A stretch of 64,000 nucleotides of DNA from UBA1231 sp045123185 (GTDB lineage Bacteria > Bacillota_I > Bacilli_A > ML615J-28 > CAG-313): NCBI GenBank assembly GCA_045123185.1, contig JBGVIL010000206.1, forward strand, positions 1-64,000, read 5' to 3'. Below the pieces are notes generated by a model. That model was not told the origin of the DNA and did not search any database. It saw only the letters and a list, made by a program, of their open reading frames with translations. Positions 10,347 to 18,863 of the stretch are shown here, in pieces. The position numbers and the translations under genes were made by a program. Position 1 is the first letter of the stretch. Each line of letters starts with the position of its first letter.

Positions 10347-10730
10347 CTATCTTAATGCTCTGTCTAATGTGTTAGCTTGTGCATATGCAGTTAACATACA
10401 TTCACGATATCCTGTATCAGGTGTGATAGGACTATCTTGTGTTGTAGGTCTGAATCTTAACTCACCTAGTTTATCACATATAGCATCTAATTTTTCATCA
10501 AACTCTGCTAAAGTTCCACCTTTTGTCGATAAGTATCCAACTAAAGAGATTGTATATTGTTCATTATCATAAGATAAATCTCTTTTATTTAGACTCGTTC
10601 TTATATCATATCCGAAATAATATCTTCCTTTTTCAACCATATCTTGAGCAACAATGATACCAGCCTCTAATCCTTCTATTTCGTTCAACTTTGCTTGTAC
10701 CATTCTACGAATATTATTAACTAGTGCCAT
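10347..10730 (-). CDS. Tail terminator-like protein
   Basis: This 127-residue protein lies directly before the tail tube, where tail terminator (gpU-like/tail completion) proteins are found. It starts with a helix (NNIRRMVQAKLNEIEG), then a beta segment with QYTISLVGYLSTKGG, a layout like gpU-type proteins. I see no diagnostic motif, so the assignment is positional. Confidence 0.55.
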   Translation of the reverse strand: MALVNNIRRMVQAKLNEIEGLEAGIIVAQDMVEKGRYYFGYDIRTSLNKRDLSYDNEQYTISLVGYLSTKGGTLAEFDEKLDAICDKLGELRFRPTTQDSPITPDTGYRECMLTAYAQANTLDRALR

Positions 10731-10744
10731 TTGATTACTCCTTT

Positions 10745-11329
10745 CTATTTATCGAATAAATGTCTCGCTTTAACCTTATTTGTATACTTATCACTATATT
10801 TACCTGGGTCATTATATAAATCCCCAGCTAATTCGTCTAAAAATCTTTTCATTTCTTCTCTCGTACGAGCCTCAAAGTTATGAGGTTCTTGAGATACATA
10901 CATTGCGTACTTAGAATTGTCAGCATAGTCATAAATATAGTTTTTTGGTTTATCAGTTGTACCAAACTTCAAATAATCATATACTTCTGTAGTAGAAGCT
11001 CCATTGTCATACTTTTGGTCTTTTATATTAGCTTTTACTATATCACCATCTATTGTGCCATATACACTACTTGCCAATAAACCAGTATGATGATAAAGAT
11101 TTTTCTTTTGGTGAGCATTACTTTCGTTATACTCTTGTATTTCTTTACCTTTTTGTGTTGCAGGAGTATAAGATTGATACAATTGGTATCTAAGTTCCGA
11201 TTCTAGTTTGTCTCTAACTATAGGTTTCACTCTTATAGCGACATCATCTGCTATTTCTTGTAATGATTTTAATAATTTCACGCTTATTATATGTTCACTT
11301 GTAATTTGACCTCTTTTATTTCTTGCCAT
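10745..11329 (-). CDS. HK97 gp10-like head-tail joining/tail component
   Basis: This 194-residue protein carries the pattern YHHTGLLASSVYG and later VYDYLKFGTT, which resembles the core of HK97-gp10-like proteins (tail completion). It lies between the head-closure-like and tail-terminator-like genes, matching the usual order. The N-terminus is basic and helical. Confidence 0.65.
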   Translation of the reverse strand: MARNKRGQITSEHIISVKLLKSLQEIADDVAIRVKPIVRDKLESELRYQLYQSYTPATQKGKEIQEYNESNAHQKKNLYHHTGLLASSVYGTIDGDIVKANIKDQKYDNGASTTEVYDYLKFGTTDKPKNYIYDYADNSKYAMYVSQEPHNFEARTREEMKRFLDELAGDLYNDPGKYSDKYTNKVKARHLFDK

Positions 11330-11333
11330 AATA

Positions 11334-11666
11334 TTACCTCCATTGTATATCGATATATAACGGAGTAACTTTTACAACTGCATATTTATTACCCTTCCAC
11401 TCAACTAAATACTTTGTTAAGTTGTCTGGAGAGTTATTAGTTCTCTCTAATAAAAATGGTTCAAGGTCATTGTAAATAGATTTGAAACGATAAGTTTTAT
11501 CTAAGTTAGCACCATAAGCACTAAACGCAACTTCATCTGACGCAAGATACTGAACAGCACCCTCAGCTTCAAATATGTCTTCATATTTTTCAATTAAGTC
11601 ACCATCCGGACCTCTTGTGGATTTAATTGTATATAATGTTATAGGTGTTAGCTTTGATAGTAACAT
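11334..11666 (-). CDS. Head closure-like (head-tail adaptor) protein
   Basis: This is a 110-residue beta-rich protein. Its opening MLLSKLTPITLYTIKSTRG and the central EDIFEAEGAVQYLASDEV resemble phage head-closure/SPP1 gp16-like stoppers. It is four bases from the downstream gp10-like gene. The role comes from size, pattern and order. Confidence 0.6.
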   Translation of the reverse strand: MLLSKLTPITLYTIKSTRGPDGDLIEKYEDIFEAEGAVQYLASDEVAFSAYGANLDKTYRFKSIYNDLEPFLLERTNNSPDNLTKYLVEWKGNKYAVVKVTPLYIDIQWR

Positions 11667-11707
11667 ATCCTCCCTCCTCTATTTACAAATTCCTAATTAT
11701 TTTTTTA

Positions 11708-12601
11708 CTATTCAGCTACGTTAAATGCGATTGCACCTGTTCTATTATTTAATATGAATACATCAGCGTATTCTTTTTCATAATAGATGTAATCACCTTT
11801 TGTACCAGCTGCTGGAGCTTCCATACCAACAAATGCGTATTTGTTAGGTGTTAAGATAGCAGATGGATGTACTAAGAATAGGTTGATTTGTTTTGCTGTT
11901 TCTGATGGAGCAAAACCTGTAGTGAAGTCATAAGCAGTTTTCATTAAGAATGAAGGTACTGTTATTAATTTAACTTCATCTAATCTGTCAACAACTCTAT
12001 CGATTGTAGATTCGTTTCCTTGAACTCCTCTTGATAAACCGATTTGAGAAGCTGATTTTAATAATGTTTTAACAGCTGGAGTAACATATAGTAATCTTCC
12101 TGTTGAAGGTACTAATGCTTCGTCCATAGCTTCCATTAATTTATCGAAAACAACTAATACGTTGTCAACTGTTAATGCAGTTGTATCAGCTGTTTTTCCT
12201 TCTGCTGTCCAATCAGCATATATTTTGCTTATTGTGTAAGCATCTTTCTCTGGGAATTTTTGTTCCTCATTGAATACTTTAGTTGCGTTTTGGATAGTTA
12301 ATATCATATTAGTATCTAAAACGTCAGCTGGGTCTATAGATGTTGACCACTCTCTATAGAATGTTAATGTTTTTGTTTCAAATTGATTATCAACGTTTCT
12401 TTGGAAAGTTCCGTCGATAGCATCTCTGTTAACATTTTTTCTTCCTGTTACAGAGATTGATGGGATATGAATTGTTTTGCTATCAACAAATTTATAAACT
12501 TGGTTGTTAGCTACATTGTACAATTCACCAAAGTTAAGCACATTTGGGTATGCTTGAGCTAATGCTCTTTCATAACTTTCAGCGTAGTTTACTGCTGCCA
12601 T
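11708..12601 (-). CDS. Major capsid protein
   Basis: The ATG at 12601 is chosen over a longer reading because AAGGAGGAATTTATT directly precedes it. The product is 297 residues. It is preceded by its own strong promoter and a structured leader. The sequence has HK97-fold capsid traits: an N-terminal segment with YREWSTSIDPADVLDTN, a central VLVVFDKLMEAMDEALVPSTGRLLYVTP region, and a C-terminal YEKEYADVFILNNRTGAIAFN. The last pattern is typical of capsid proteins in Gram-positive siphophages. The scaffold gene lies about 21 kb upstream, an unusual separation. Confidence 0.85.
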   Translation of the reverse strand: MAAVNYAESYERALAQAYPNVLNFGELYNVANNQVYKFVDSKTIHIPSISVTGRKNVNRDAIDGTFQRNVDNQFETKTLTFYREWSTSIDPADVLDTNMILTIQNATKVFNEEQKFPEKDAYTISKIYADWTAEGKTADTTALTVDNVLVVFDKLMEAMDEALVPSTGRLLYVTPAVKTLLKSASQIGLSRGVQGNESTIDRVVDRLDEVKLITVPSFLMKTAYDFTTGFAPSETAKQINLFLVHPSAILTPNKYAFVGMEAPAAGTKGDYIYYEKEYADVFILNNRTGAIAFNVAE

Positions 12602-12627
12602 AATAAATTCCTCCTTTAAAATAAAAT

Positions 12628-12715
12628 TTGAGTCCGTAGCCAAACGAAATGGGCTACTATACAACTCTTACAAATTATATAGAAATATTACCCATCTCAT
12701 TTACTACGAACTCAA
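12628..12715 (-). promoter_or_regulatory. Structured 5' leader of the capsid mRNA
   Basis: TTGAGTCCGTAG (12628-12639) and CTACGAACTCAA (12704-12715) form a 12-pair stem with one G-U-type mismatch, closed further by ATGGG/CCCAT inside. A competing small hairpin uses GTAGCC (12636-12641) and GGCTAC (12652-12657), which overlaps the long stem, so two folds exclude each other. The leader probably stabilises or regulates the capsid transcript. Confidence 0.5.
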
Positions 12716-12772
12716 TTTATGAAAAAAGACGTTCCTAGTCCCCAAGACATATCTATTTCTTTAATTGTGAAT

Positions 12773-12801
12773 ATTATATCAAACATTGTTCACTTTGTAA
12801 A
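12773..12801 (-). promoter_or_regulatory. Promoter for major capsid gene
   Basis: On the minus strand TTTACA (12796-12801) and TATAAT (12773-12778) are spaced by 17 bases, a near-consensus sigma-A promoter. It lies about 170 bases upstream of the capsid ATG. The spacer contains AAAGTGAACA, a motif seen in other leaders of this phage. Confidence 0.65.
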
Positions 12802-12810
12802 TAGATTTTC

Positions 12811-13170
12811 TCAAAAAACTTTCCAAACGTCTTTAATTTTTCTGTAACGACAATCAAATGTGTCATATAAAATTCCATCTTTCACTACGGTTATATGACC
12901 TACCATTGTTATTAAGTATGTTCCAGCAGGATGTGTATCAATAAATTCTCCGATAGTCATATTATATTCTAACGGTACTTTATTATATCTGTAATTCAAT
13001 AAGGGGTCTATGAATTTAACATCATCTAATAAAATACCGTTTCTTTTTGCTATTCTACTAAGGTCATCGTAGGTATCTCCCCACGTCATATTTTCCGCAA
13101 CAGAAACTGCTCTGATAACACAATCGTTTACAAAGTTGTTCTGTTCATTTGCATTATAGTATTTATACAC
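12811..13170 (-). CDS. Predicted papain/C39-like cysteine peptidase family protein
   Basis: This 119-residue protein starts with GTG at 13170 overlapping the upstream stop. It has NDCVIRAV near residue 15, GHITVVKDG near 93 and DTFDCRY near 105. The Cys, His and Asp spacing matches the small phage family with a predicted cysteine peptidase fold seen beside structural genes. It could process a virion protein or act on the cell wall or host. Catalysis is inferred from the pattern only. Confidence 0.5.
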   Translation of the reverse strand: MYKYYNANEQNNFVNDCVIRAVSVAENMTWGDTYDDLSRIAKRNGILLDDVKFIDPLLNYRYNKVPLEYNMTIGEFIDTHPAGTYLITMVGHITVVKDGILYDTFDCRYRKIKDVWKVF

Positions 13171-13520
13171 TACATTTCTCCAATTTTTCTAGCATACTTT
13201 TTAATCATTTGCATTTCTTCAGGAGAACCAGCTTCTCTTGATAACATTTCCATGAATTGACAGACAGCTTCAAGCATATATTCTAATGCTTGTTTACTAT
13301 CTTGTTCAGCTCCATAGTTACCTGCATTAGCCGCCTCACGACTTTCAGAATAAGCACCGTAGTGTTCGTGCATTTGATTTAATTGGTCTTCTGCACCAGA
13401 CGCACCTCTGTATCTACCTCTTCCTGTTCCTGGTACACCTCTACGTCCGTAATTAGCTCCATAACCACCTTCGTTGTAGTTACCGCCTCTACCATAATTT
13501 CCATAATTACCGTACATCAT
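13170..13520 (-). CDS. Gly/Tyr/Asn-rich low-complexity virion-region protein
   Basis: The first 50 of 116 residues are GNYG/GGYG/RGR repeats, a disordered, possibly phase-separating or adhesive segment. The last 45 residues form a regular helix ending MQMIKKYARKIGEM. Such proteins are common beside small Cys-rich genes in gut phages, and no function is assigned. It overlaps the downstream GTG start. Confidence 0.6.
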   Translation of the reverse strand: MMYGNYGNYGRGGNYNEGGYGANYGRRGVPGTGRGRYRGASGAEDQLNQMHEHYGAYSESREAANAGNYGAEQDSKQALEYMLEAVCQFMEMLSREAGSPEEMQMIKKYARKIGEM

Positions 13521-13734
13521 TTTCTAATACCTCCTTTTTTATTTTCCAATAATCTTCGTTTTCAATATCTTTGTGGATATCAATTAGTTTGTAAAAATAA
13601 TCTATATTACCCACTTGGATACCTGTTTCCATTAACTTTTCTAATTTAGATTCAACCGTCGTTTTTACTTTTTCAAGAATAGTTTTATCAGGTTGTTTTA
13701 CTTCAGGTTGTTCTGATTTCTTTTCCTCAGCCAT
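13507..13734 (-). CDS. Small charged helical protein
   Basis: This 75-residue product has a Lys/Glu-rich disordered start (MAEEKKSEQPEVKQPDK) and helices after it. It overlaps the next gene by 14 bases and has GGAGGTG upstream. I do not recognise the family. Confidence 0.55.
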   Translation of the reverse strand: MAEEKKSEQPEVKQPDKTILEKVKTTVESKLEKLMETGIQVGNIDYFYKLIDIHKDIENEDYWKIKKEVLENDVR

Positions 13735-13746
13735 TCATAACACCTC

Positions 13747-14133
13747 CTAAGTTGTTGGTAAACTATCAGAAACTGCTCGATTTGCACAAGGTAAAGGACA
13801 ACTACCTATGTATTTGAACACACCTGTGTTGATACTTGTGTTCACTTTGATTGGGTATATCCTACGAGTGCGTATTTGTGTAGCATAAACAGGTTCACAG
13901 TTTTTATTTACAAATGGATACTGAGTCGGGTTTGTACCAATTGTGAATAATACTTGTGAATTTATCGTTGCTGCCTCTGGAATTGCTTGAGCTAGCACAA
14001 TACAATATTTCTGACAATTTTCAAAAGTATTAGCAGGTAAACCAACTAAAACACTATCAGTTGCAGCGTCATAGTTAATGGCTGTAGATAATATTAAATT
14101 ATTACATAATTTACAGTTTCTAATACATTCCAT
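13747..14133 (-). CDS. Cys-rich small virion-region protein
   Basis: The ATG at 14133 is preferred because AGGAGG lies 6 bases upstream. The 128-residue product begins MECIRNCKLCNN, has further Cys residues at FENCQKYC and PLPCANR, and is otherwise beta-rich. Eight or so Cys residues suggest metal binding or disulfides. The family is frequent in gut phages next to the Gly-rich membrane protein upstream, with no known function. Confidence 0.6.
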   Translation of the reverse strand: MECIRNCKLCNNLILSTAINYDAATDSVLVGLPANTFENCQKYCIVLAQAIPEAATINSQVLFTIGTNPTQYPFVNKNCEPVYATQIRTRRIYPIKVNTSINTGVFKYIGSCPLPCANRAVSDSLPTT

Positions 14134-14157
14134 CTTATACCTCCTTTTATAAAAATA

Positions 14158-14178
14158 GGGATAGTGTGATACTATCCC
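14158..14178 (-). terminator. Rho-independent terminator/attenuator
   Basis: GGGATAGT (14158-14165) and ACTATCCC (14171-14178) form a perfect 8-bp stem with a 5-base loop, followed on the minus strand by TATTTTTAT. It lies between the membrane-protein gene and the Cys-rich gene, so it probably lowers read-through within the late block. Confidence 0.65.
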
Positions 14179-14201
14179 ATAAATCACACATTTAAGTGGA
14201 A

Positions 14202-14942
14202 TTAGCAACCGCAACCACATTGATTATATGATTGATATGGGTTGCAAGTTATATAAGCAGGTATTGGACAAGGTCTTAGTTCATTCACTAAATAACTATT
14301 TTGTTTAGCCTGACTTGCAGCCAATCTCAACGCATTTATTTCATTTTGTTGAGCTGCGATTTGAGCATTCTTATCTTCCATTCTGTTAGCCACGATTTCA
14401 TCATGTAATGCTCTGTAGTTAGCATTTTGGTTTTCAATTAAATCTCTTGTAGTACTACATAGAGTTTGTTGAATACCATTTGTGTTCATCGCCATATTAT
14501 AATTTACCCCATCAATGGCTCTTTGGGTTTGGCAACAACAATCAGCGAATTGACTAGATAAATTCCATAGCCCTCTTTCTGTATTAAATGCACTATTAGA
14601 AATAGCTTGATTTACTCCGCTAAATCCTTGACATAGTGTTTGTTGCACATTCGCAAAACCATTTGTCATTGTATTGTTCAATGCAAATGTTGCATCACAG
14701 ATACCAGAGTTAACACTGTCTAATTTTCTTTCAATAGTAGCAAAGTCTGTAGCTAATACATAGTTATCAGCTGCTCCTGAGCCTCCTCCGTATCCTCCTC
14801 CAAATCCGTTTCTTCCCCATCCGAAGATTAAGAATAAAATTATCCACCAAGCGTTATCTCCATTTCCACCGAAACCATTATTTCCGTTTCCAGTTAATAG
14901 AGCTACGTCTGAAGCAGATAGGCCTCCTTCACTGTAAGCCAT
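14202..14942 (-). CDS. Gly-rich, membrane-segment and Cys-rich virion-region protein
   Basis: The start at 14942 has AGGAGGG upstream. In 246 residues it shows a Gly/Asn-rich start, one hydrophobic segment (AWWIILFLIFGWG) near residue 40, a Gly-rich hinge, a long helical region with many Asn/Gln residues and a CCC cluster (FADCCCQTQ), and a CGCGC tail. This architecture recurs in many gut phages of Bacillota, uncharacterised. A membrane-associated or virion-associated role is plausible given the location. Confidence 0.6.
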   Translation of the reverse strand: MAYSEGGLSASDVALLTGNGNNGFGGNGDNAWWIILFLIFGWGRNGFGGGYGGGSGAADNYVLATDFATIERKLDSVNSGICDATFALNNTMTNGFANVQQTLCQGFSGVNQAISNSAFNTERGLWNLSSQFADCCCQTQRAIDGVNYNMAMNTNGIQQTLCSTTRDLIENQNANYRALHDEIVANRMEDKNAQIAAQQNEINALRLAASQAKQNSYLVNELRPCPIPAYITCNPYQSYNQCGCGC

Positions 14943-14992
14943 AAAAATCCCTCCTTTTTTCATAAATTTGTTATATATTTTTCAATAATAAC

Positions 14993-15205
14993 CTACTTAA
15001 AATTATTTCTAAACTCAGCAAATTCTTTATCGAAGTCTCTACCTTGTTCACGAAATATGTTTCTGGCGAAGTTTTCTACGTCTTGGACGTTTCCCGATTT
15101 CGCCATTCTTATTAAGTTGTTCATCATTGGATTTTTTAACATTACTTCCGAAAGTAATTTTTCAGGCGTTCCACCATTTTTAATAAATTGTTGTAAATTA
15201 AACAT
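14993..15205 (-). CDS. Small helical virion-region protein
   Basis: This 70-residue helical protein (MFNLQQFIKNGGTPEKLL) has the GGAG site typical of the block. It belongs to a recurrent small family beside Pro/Gln-rich proteins in gut phages. Function is unknown. Confidence 0.55.
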   Translation of the reverse strand: MFNLQQFIKNGGTPEKLLSEVMLKNPMMNNLIRMAKSGNVQDVENFARNIFREQGRDFDKEFAEFRNNFK

Positions 15206-15208
15206 AGA

Positions 15209-15631
15209 TTACTCCTCCTTTTTGTCGTCCACGAAAAATCGCATCTTTCGTTTAAGACTTTTGAGTTCATCTCGTAACTCATTTAATTCCTTTGAATTAT
15301 CCAGTTTACTTATTTCCGCTTTTAACTCTTCTGGTGTTATATATTTTACTTGGGGTTCTGTGTTATCTACAGGTTTAAATATTATAGTTTTACTCGTACC
15401 GTCTTGTTGTAATTGTTTTGTTACTATTGCACTTCCATCTACTAACGGGAAGTAGCTAACACTTCCGTCTAATGGGATGTCCATTGCTTTTACAACTTCT
15501 AAACTATCAACTGTTTTGCCTTGTATACCAACTGGTTGTTGTGGTTGGTAAGTAGGTTGAGGTTGTGGTTGATATGTTTGTGGTTGAACAAACGGACCTC
15601 TATAAAATTGGTTATACATATTGTTATACAT
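15209..15631 (-). CDS. Pro/Gln-rich N-terminus, coiled-coil C-terminus protein
   Basis: Of 140 residues, the first 35 are Tyr/Gln/Pro repeats (YQPQPQPTYQPQQP). The middle is a compact beta-like region (DGSAIVTKQLQQDGTSKTI) and the end a coiled coil (LNELRDELKSLKRKMRF). It sits 3 bases from the next gene. The family is common in gut phages without assigned role, and could be a minor virion or assembly factor. Confidence 0.55.
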   Translation of the reverse strand: MYNNMYNQFYRGPFVQPQTYQPQPQPTYQPQQPVGIQGKTVDSLEVVKAMDIPLDGSVSYFPLVDGSAIVTKQLQQDGTSKTIIFKPVDNTEPQVKYITPEELKAEISKLDNSKELNELRDELKSLKRKMRFFVDDKKEE

Positions 15632-15670
15632 ATTATCTCCTCCTTTGTTGTTTTAAATATAACAAAAAAT

Positions 15671-15703
15671 AATAAGACTGAACCATCATAATTCAGTCTT
15701 ATT
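15671..15703. terminator. Bidirectional rho-independent terminator
   Basis: AATAAGACTGAA (15671-15682) pairs perfectly with TTCAGTCTTATT (15692-15703) over a 9-base loop, with TGTTTTATTTTTT on one side and, for the minus strand, ATTTTTTGTT on the other. For the leftward late block it separates the HTH regulator gene from the small virion genes. Confidence 0.8.
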
Positions 15704-15740
15704 TGTTTTATTTTTTATTAATTTTATTTCAACAAAATTA

Positions 15741-16154
15741 TCATTTTTTTATCAAATAAAAATCATCATAAGGACAATTCTTTTGACATATAATAATTTC
15801 GTCTGCTGTCATTTGTCTAACGTCTTTTCCACAAGATGTTGTAAATTCATCTAATATATGTTTACACTGCGCGGCTTCTTGGAGTGTTGTGCTATCCAAT
15901 GCCAATTCGTAAATGTTCATCTTTATAACCGGGAATATGTCGGGAAATTTAGGTTGTATCTGTATATATTTTCTACGTAATTCCCTTATAATCCTAGATA
16001 TAGAAGACGTACTTATACCAAATTCCATAGATTGTTTTACTATAGTCCAACCAGCAATTCTTGTACGGAGGATTCTTTCCTCATCCTCCGTTAACAAGCA
16101 TTCTTCAATAAACTTATCTAGCATAGTTTTAGTCCAAGGTACTTTTGTTTTCAT
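15741..16154 (-). CDS. HTH transcriptional regulator-like protein
   Basis: This 137-residue protein has a sigma-like helix-turn-helix at about residues 25-65 (EERILRTRIAGWTIVKQSMEFGIS then SSISRIIRELRRKY). The C-terminus has several Cys residues. It resembles small regulators carried within late blocks of gut phages, and could activate or tune late transcription. A strong terminator follows it. Confidence 0.55.
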   Translation of the reverse strand: MKTKVPWTKTMLDKFIEECLLTEDEERILRTRIAGWTIVKQSMEFGISTSSISRIIRELRRKYIQIQPKFPDIFPVIKMNIYELALDSTTLQEAAQCKHILDEFTTSCGKDVRQMTADEIIICQKNCPYDDFYLIKK

Positions 16155-16183
16155 ATTTCAATCCTCCTATTTTATAAATTTTT

Positions 16184-18292
16184 TTAATAACCAGTTGTCC
16201 AACCAGCGTCTAAAAACGCTTGGTAATTACTCAATGTTGTACATTTTGTTGCTTGTTCAGAAGTTAATCCGATTTGTTTCAATGTTTTTGTACTAGTATA
16301 AGAAGTAGCATTGGCACACATTGCAAGTATATTATTTAGACTTTCGTCTGACAAATTAGTACAACCACTAAATATACTATTCATATTAGTAACATTACTT
16401 ATGTTTAATAATGGTATAGTTGTTAAATTACTACAACTCCTAAACATAAAATTCATATTAGTAACATTACTTGTATCTAATAATGGTATTGTTGTTAAAT
16501 TTGTACAATTATCAAACATACTACTCATATTAGTAACATTACTTGTATCTAATAATGGTATAGTTGTTAAATTCTTGCAACTTTGAAACATACTATTCAT
16601 ATTAGTAACATTACTTGTGTCTAATAATGGTATTGTTGTTAAATTTGCACAATTATAAAACATATTAGCCATATTAGTAACACTACTTGTGTCTAATTGT
16701 GCAGAAATTTCGGTAATATAGAGTGTTATTCTACCATCTGTTGGAACTAATCTAGCATTATAATCTGAACTTCCTCCACTTTCTAATGTACCTGTAACAC
16801 CACATATTATTTCTCCTGCTTTAATCTTATCTGGTACAATACCTAATGCTTCTGCTAACATTTGAAATTCTGTATCTTCCCAAAGAGCTATACATAAACC
16901 ATTTGATAATTCTGTACCTTCAAAGTCAGTATATGTACCTTCTCTTTCACGGTATATTAAATCTTCTCCATAATGTGTATGTCCTTCTAATATAAGTCCA
17001 CTACCATCTTCGCTAGTGCTAATTGTTTCAGGGGATGTATCTATTCTAGTAACTTCAGTAGTTGGTATATCTAGTGCCTGTTTTACTTCTGATGTTTCAG
17101 TTACTATTTCTACAGTTGAACCTTGTGTTATCGCTACTGTATGATTTGCAGTTTGTTTTACAACCAATTGTTCAGTAGTCATATCCTCTTCACCAACAAT
17201 TCGTTTTTCTAATTCAGGAATACTCATACTATTTTCCCAATCATCAACAACTACCGTACCTTCTATTTTTTCTCCATTTACATATGCTGTTTTACTTTCT
17301 AATATATCAGAAGAGGTAGCGGTTGCGTCACTAGTATCTATGCCACTATTTAGCATAATATACATAACAGTCATAGTTGAAAAATTCATCATTCCATCGT
17401 TATTTGTACTATCAATTCTATATAGTATATAGCCTGTTTTAGATACATCATCACCAGAAGTAGGAGCATAATTAAATATGATAAAATCATTTATTTTTGC
17501 AGAATCAGTTACGGTATAAGTAACAATATCTCCAATTTGTTTTGTATCAGTTTCAGTAGCGTATTGTTCATAATATAATTGAGGTATATCAGTATCTAAT
17601 ACGCCTTCGATAATGCCATTACTTGACCATGCTTTCATACCTTTTTTCAAATCTGTAGTTTCAGCTAATAAATTTGTAGTTAATGTTTCCCAAGATGAGC
17701 TAATTTCATTGTATTGATAGATGCCATTAAAGTCTGAAGTTATCATTTTTATAGAACCTTGCAAATTAAAGTATTCATTTTTATATGTCAATTGTTTATC
17801 CCAAACGATAATGCCATCTTCTGGTAATGTATTGCCATCTTGGTCTTCATATTTTGTTCGTTTAAAGAAATTACCGTCTTTTGTAAATGTAATAAAGTAA
17901 TGTATATTGTCATTGTATAATTCCATTTCAATCAATGTATTATTTTGATGAATAGTACCCTGTATATTGCCGTCCATGTCTACTAAATTATCAGTATTGT
18001 CAAAACCTATACCGAAAGAAAAATAAACTTGTTCAGCTATCTTAAATGTATTAGAATATACATTTTGCCAGCTTGCTATTTCAGCATTTGGATTGTATAC
18101 GATTGCATATTTCCATACTGAAGGCGGCATCATATCTAATTCCCATCCTGAATTAACTCTTATTACATCACTTGATGATAATTCACCATTAACTCCAAGG
18201 CAGGTTACCCCTGCCTTAAGATGTTCAGGTAAAAGATTAGTATTTTTATCGTTTAAAATAGCATCTAATTTTGTTTGTAATTCATTTGCCAT
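16184..18292 (-). CDS. Fibre/receptor-binding protein with BspA-type leucine-rich repeats
   Basis: This 702-residue protein starts with the module also found in two neighbouring genes (KLDAILNDKNTNLLPEHLKAG). A TAYVNGEKIEGTV module lies near residue 320. The C-terminus has four 24-residue repeats built on MFxxCxNLTTIPLLDTSNVT, the DUF285/BspA-type leucine-rich repeat common in Mollicutes and gut Bacillota surface proteins. A host-binding role is likely. A clear GGAGGT precedes the ATG. Confidence 0.75.
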   Translation of the reverse strand: MANELQTKLDAILNDKNTNLLPEHLKAGVTCLGVNGELSSSDVIRVNSGWELDMMPPSVWKYAIVYNPNAEIASWQNVYSNTFKIAEQVYFSFGIGFDNTDNLVDMDGNIQGTIHQNNTLIEMELYNDNIHYFITFTKDGNFFKRTKYEDQDGNTLPEDGIIVWDKQLTYKNEYFNLQGSIKMITSDFNGIYQYNEISSSWETLTTNLLAETTDLKKGMKAWSSNGIIEGVLDTDIPQLYYEQYATETDTKQIGDIVTYTVTDSAKINDFIIFNYAPTSGDDVSKTGYILYRIDSTNNDGMMNFSTMTVMYIMLNSGIDTSDATATSSDILESKTAYVNGEKIEGTVVVDDWENSMSIPELEKRIVGEEDMTTEQLVVKQTANHTVAITQGSTVEIVTETSEVKQALDIPTTEVTRIDTSPETISTSEDGSGLILEGHTHYGEDLIYREREGTYTDFEGTELSNGLCIALWEDTEFQMLAEALGIVPDKIKAGEIICGVTGTLESGGSSDYNARLVPTDGRITLYITEISAQLDTSSVTNMANMFYNCANLTTIPLLDTSNVTNMNSMFQSCKNLTTIPLLDTSNVTNMSSMFDNCTNLTTIPLLDTSNVTNMNFMFRSCSNLTTIPLLNISNVTNMNSIFSGCTNLSDESLNNILAMCANATSYTSTKTLKQIGLTSEQATKCTTLSNYQAFLDAGWTTGY
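16360..16720 (-). repeat. 72-bp tandem repeats encoding leucine-rich repeats
   Basis: Near-identical 72-base units recur about five times, visible on the plus strand as ATTAGTAACATTACTTGT spaced by 72. The identity is high at DNA level, so units can recombine and change repeat number, which may vary host binding. Confidence 0.8.
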
Positions 18293-18293
18293 A

Positions 18294-18863
18294 TTATTTT
18301 ACCTCCTCGCCTAATATTTGGTCTGCTGTGTCTGGAGCAGTATTATATTCTGACTGTGTTATACCTCTTGTTCCTCTAATTGCTATTGGGGTTGTTCTAA
18401 AAGTATCTTTTATGCAGGATATGATTGCTGTGTATTCAAAATCGTCTATTGTTTCTTTTATATTGTTAAATTTAAATATTGTACTATCATTATGTTTCAT
18501 TATTACTATTCCATTGTCAATACTTACACCAGTAATACTCATAGAAGAATTAGCGTTATATGTTTGAAGATGTACATTTGTTAATAAGGATGTTTTATCT
18601 AATGACATATAAGAAACCACAGGGGAACAGAATGATTGAATAACTGTCATATTCTCATCTAGTACATCAAATTTGACATAATCATCATTATCTGCCATAG
18701 TATGAATTCCATATATAGTATTATCGTATTCTATTATATTGGCATAAGGTGTAGATGTAGTATTAATAGCGAATGTAGACTTACTTATATTATATTTTGT
18801 TCCATGATAGAAAATATAAAAAGAATCATTATCTTCGAACCCACGTAATCTATTATTTACACC
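18294..18863 (-). pseudogene. C-terminal part of a split fibre gene (+1 frame)
   Basis: This frame is open from the end of the upstream fibre gene and encodes about 189 residues beginning GVNNRLRGFEDNDSFYIF if the C of the CGG codon is skipped. An ATG at 18698 exists but has no ribosome site and falls inside the continuous frame, so it is probably not a true start. The end (EYNTAPDTADQILGEE) matches the end of the 961-residue paralogue at 24395-27280 (EYNTAVNTANEILGDEE), which shows this piece belongs to the same protein as the upstream frame. Confidence 0.65.

Noticed and set aside
18294..18698. An independent 134-residue gene starting at the ATG at 18698
   Set aside because: No ribosome site, and the frame continues unbroken upstream into the fibre gene; treated as the C-terminal piece of that gene.
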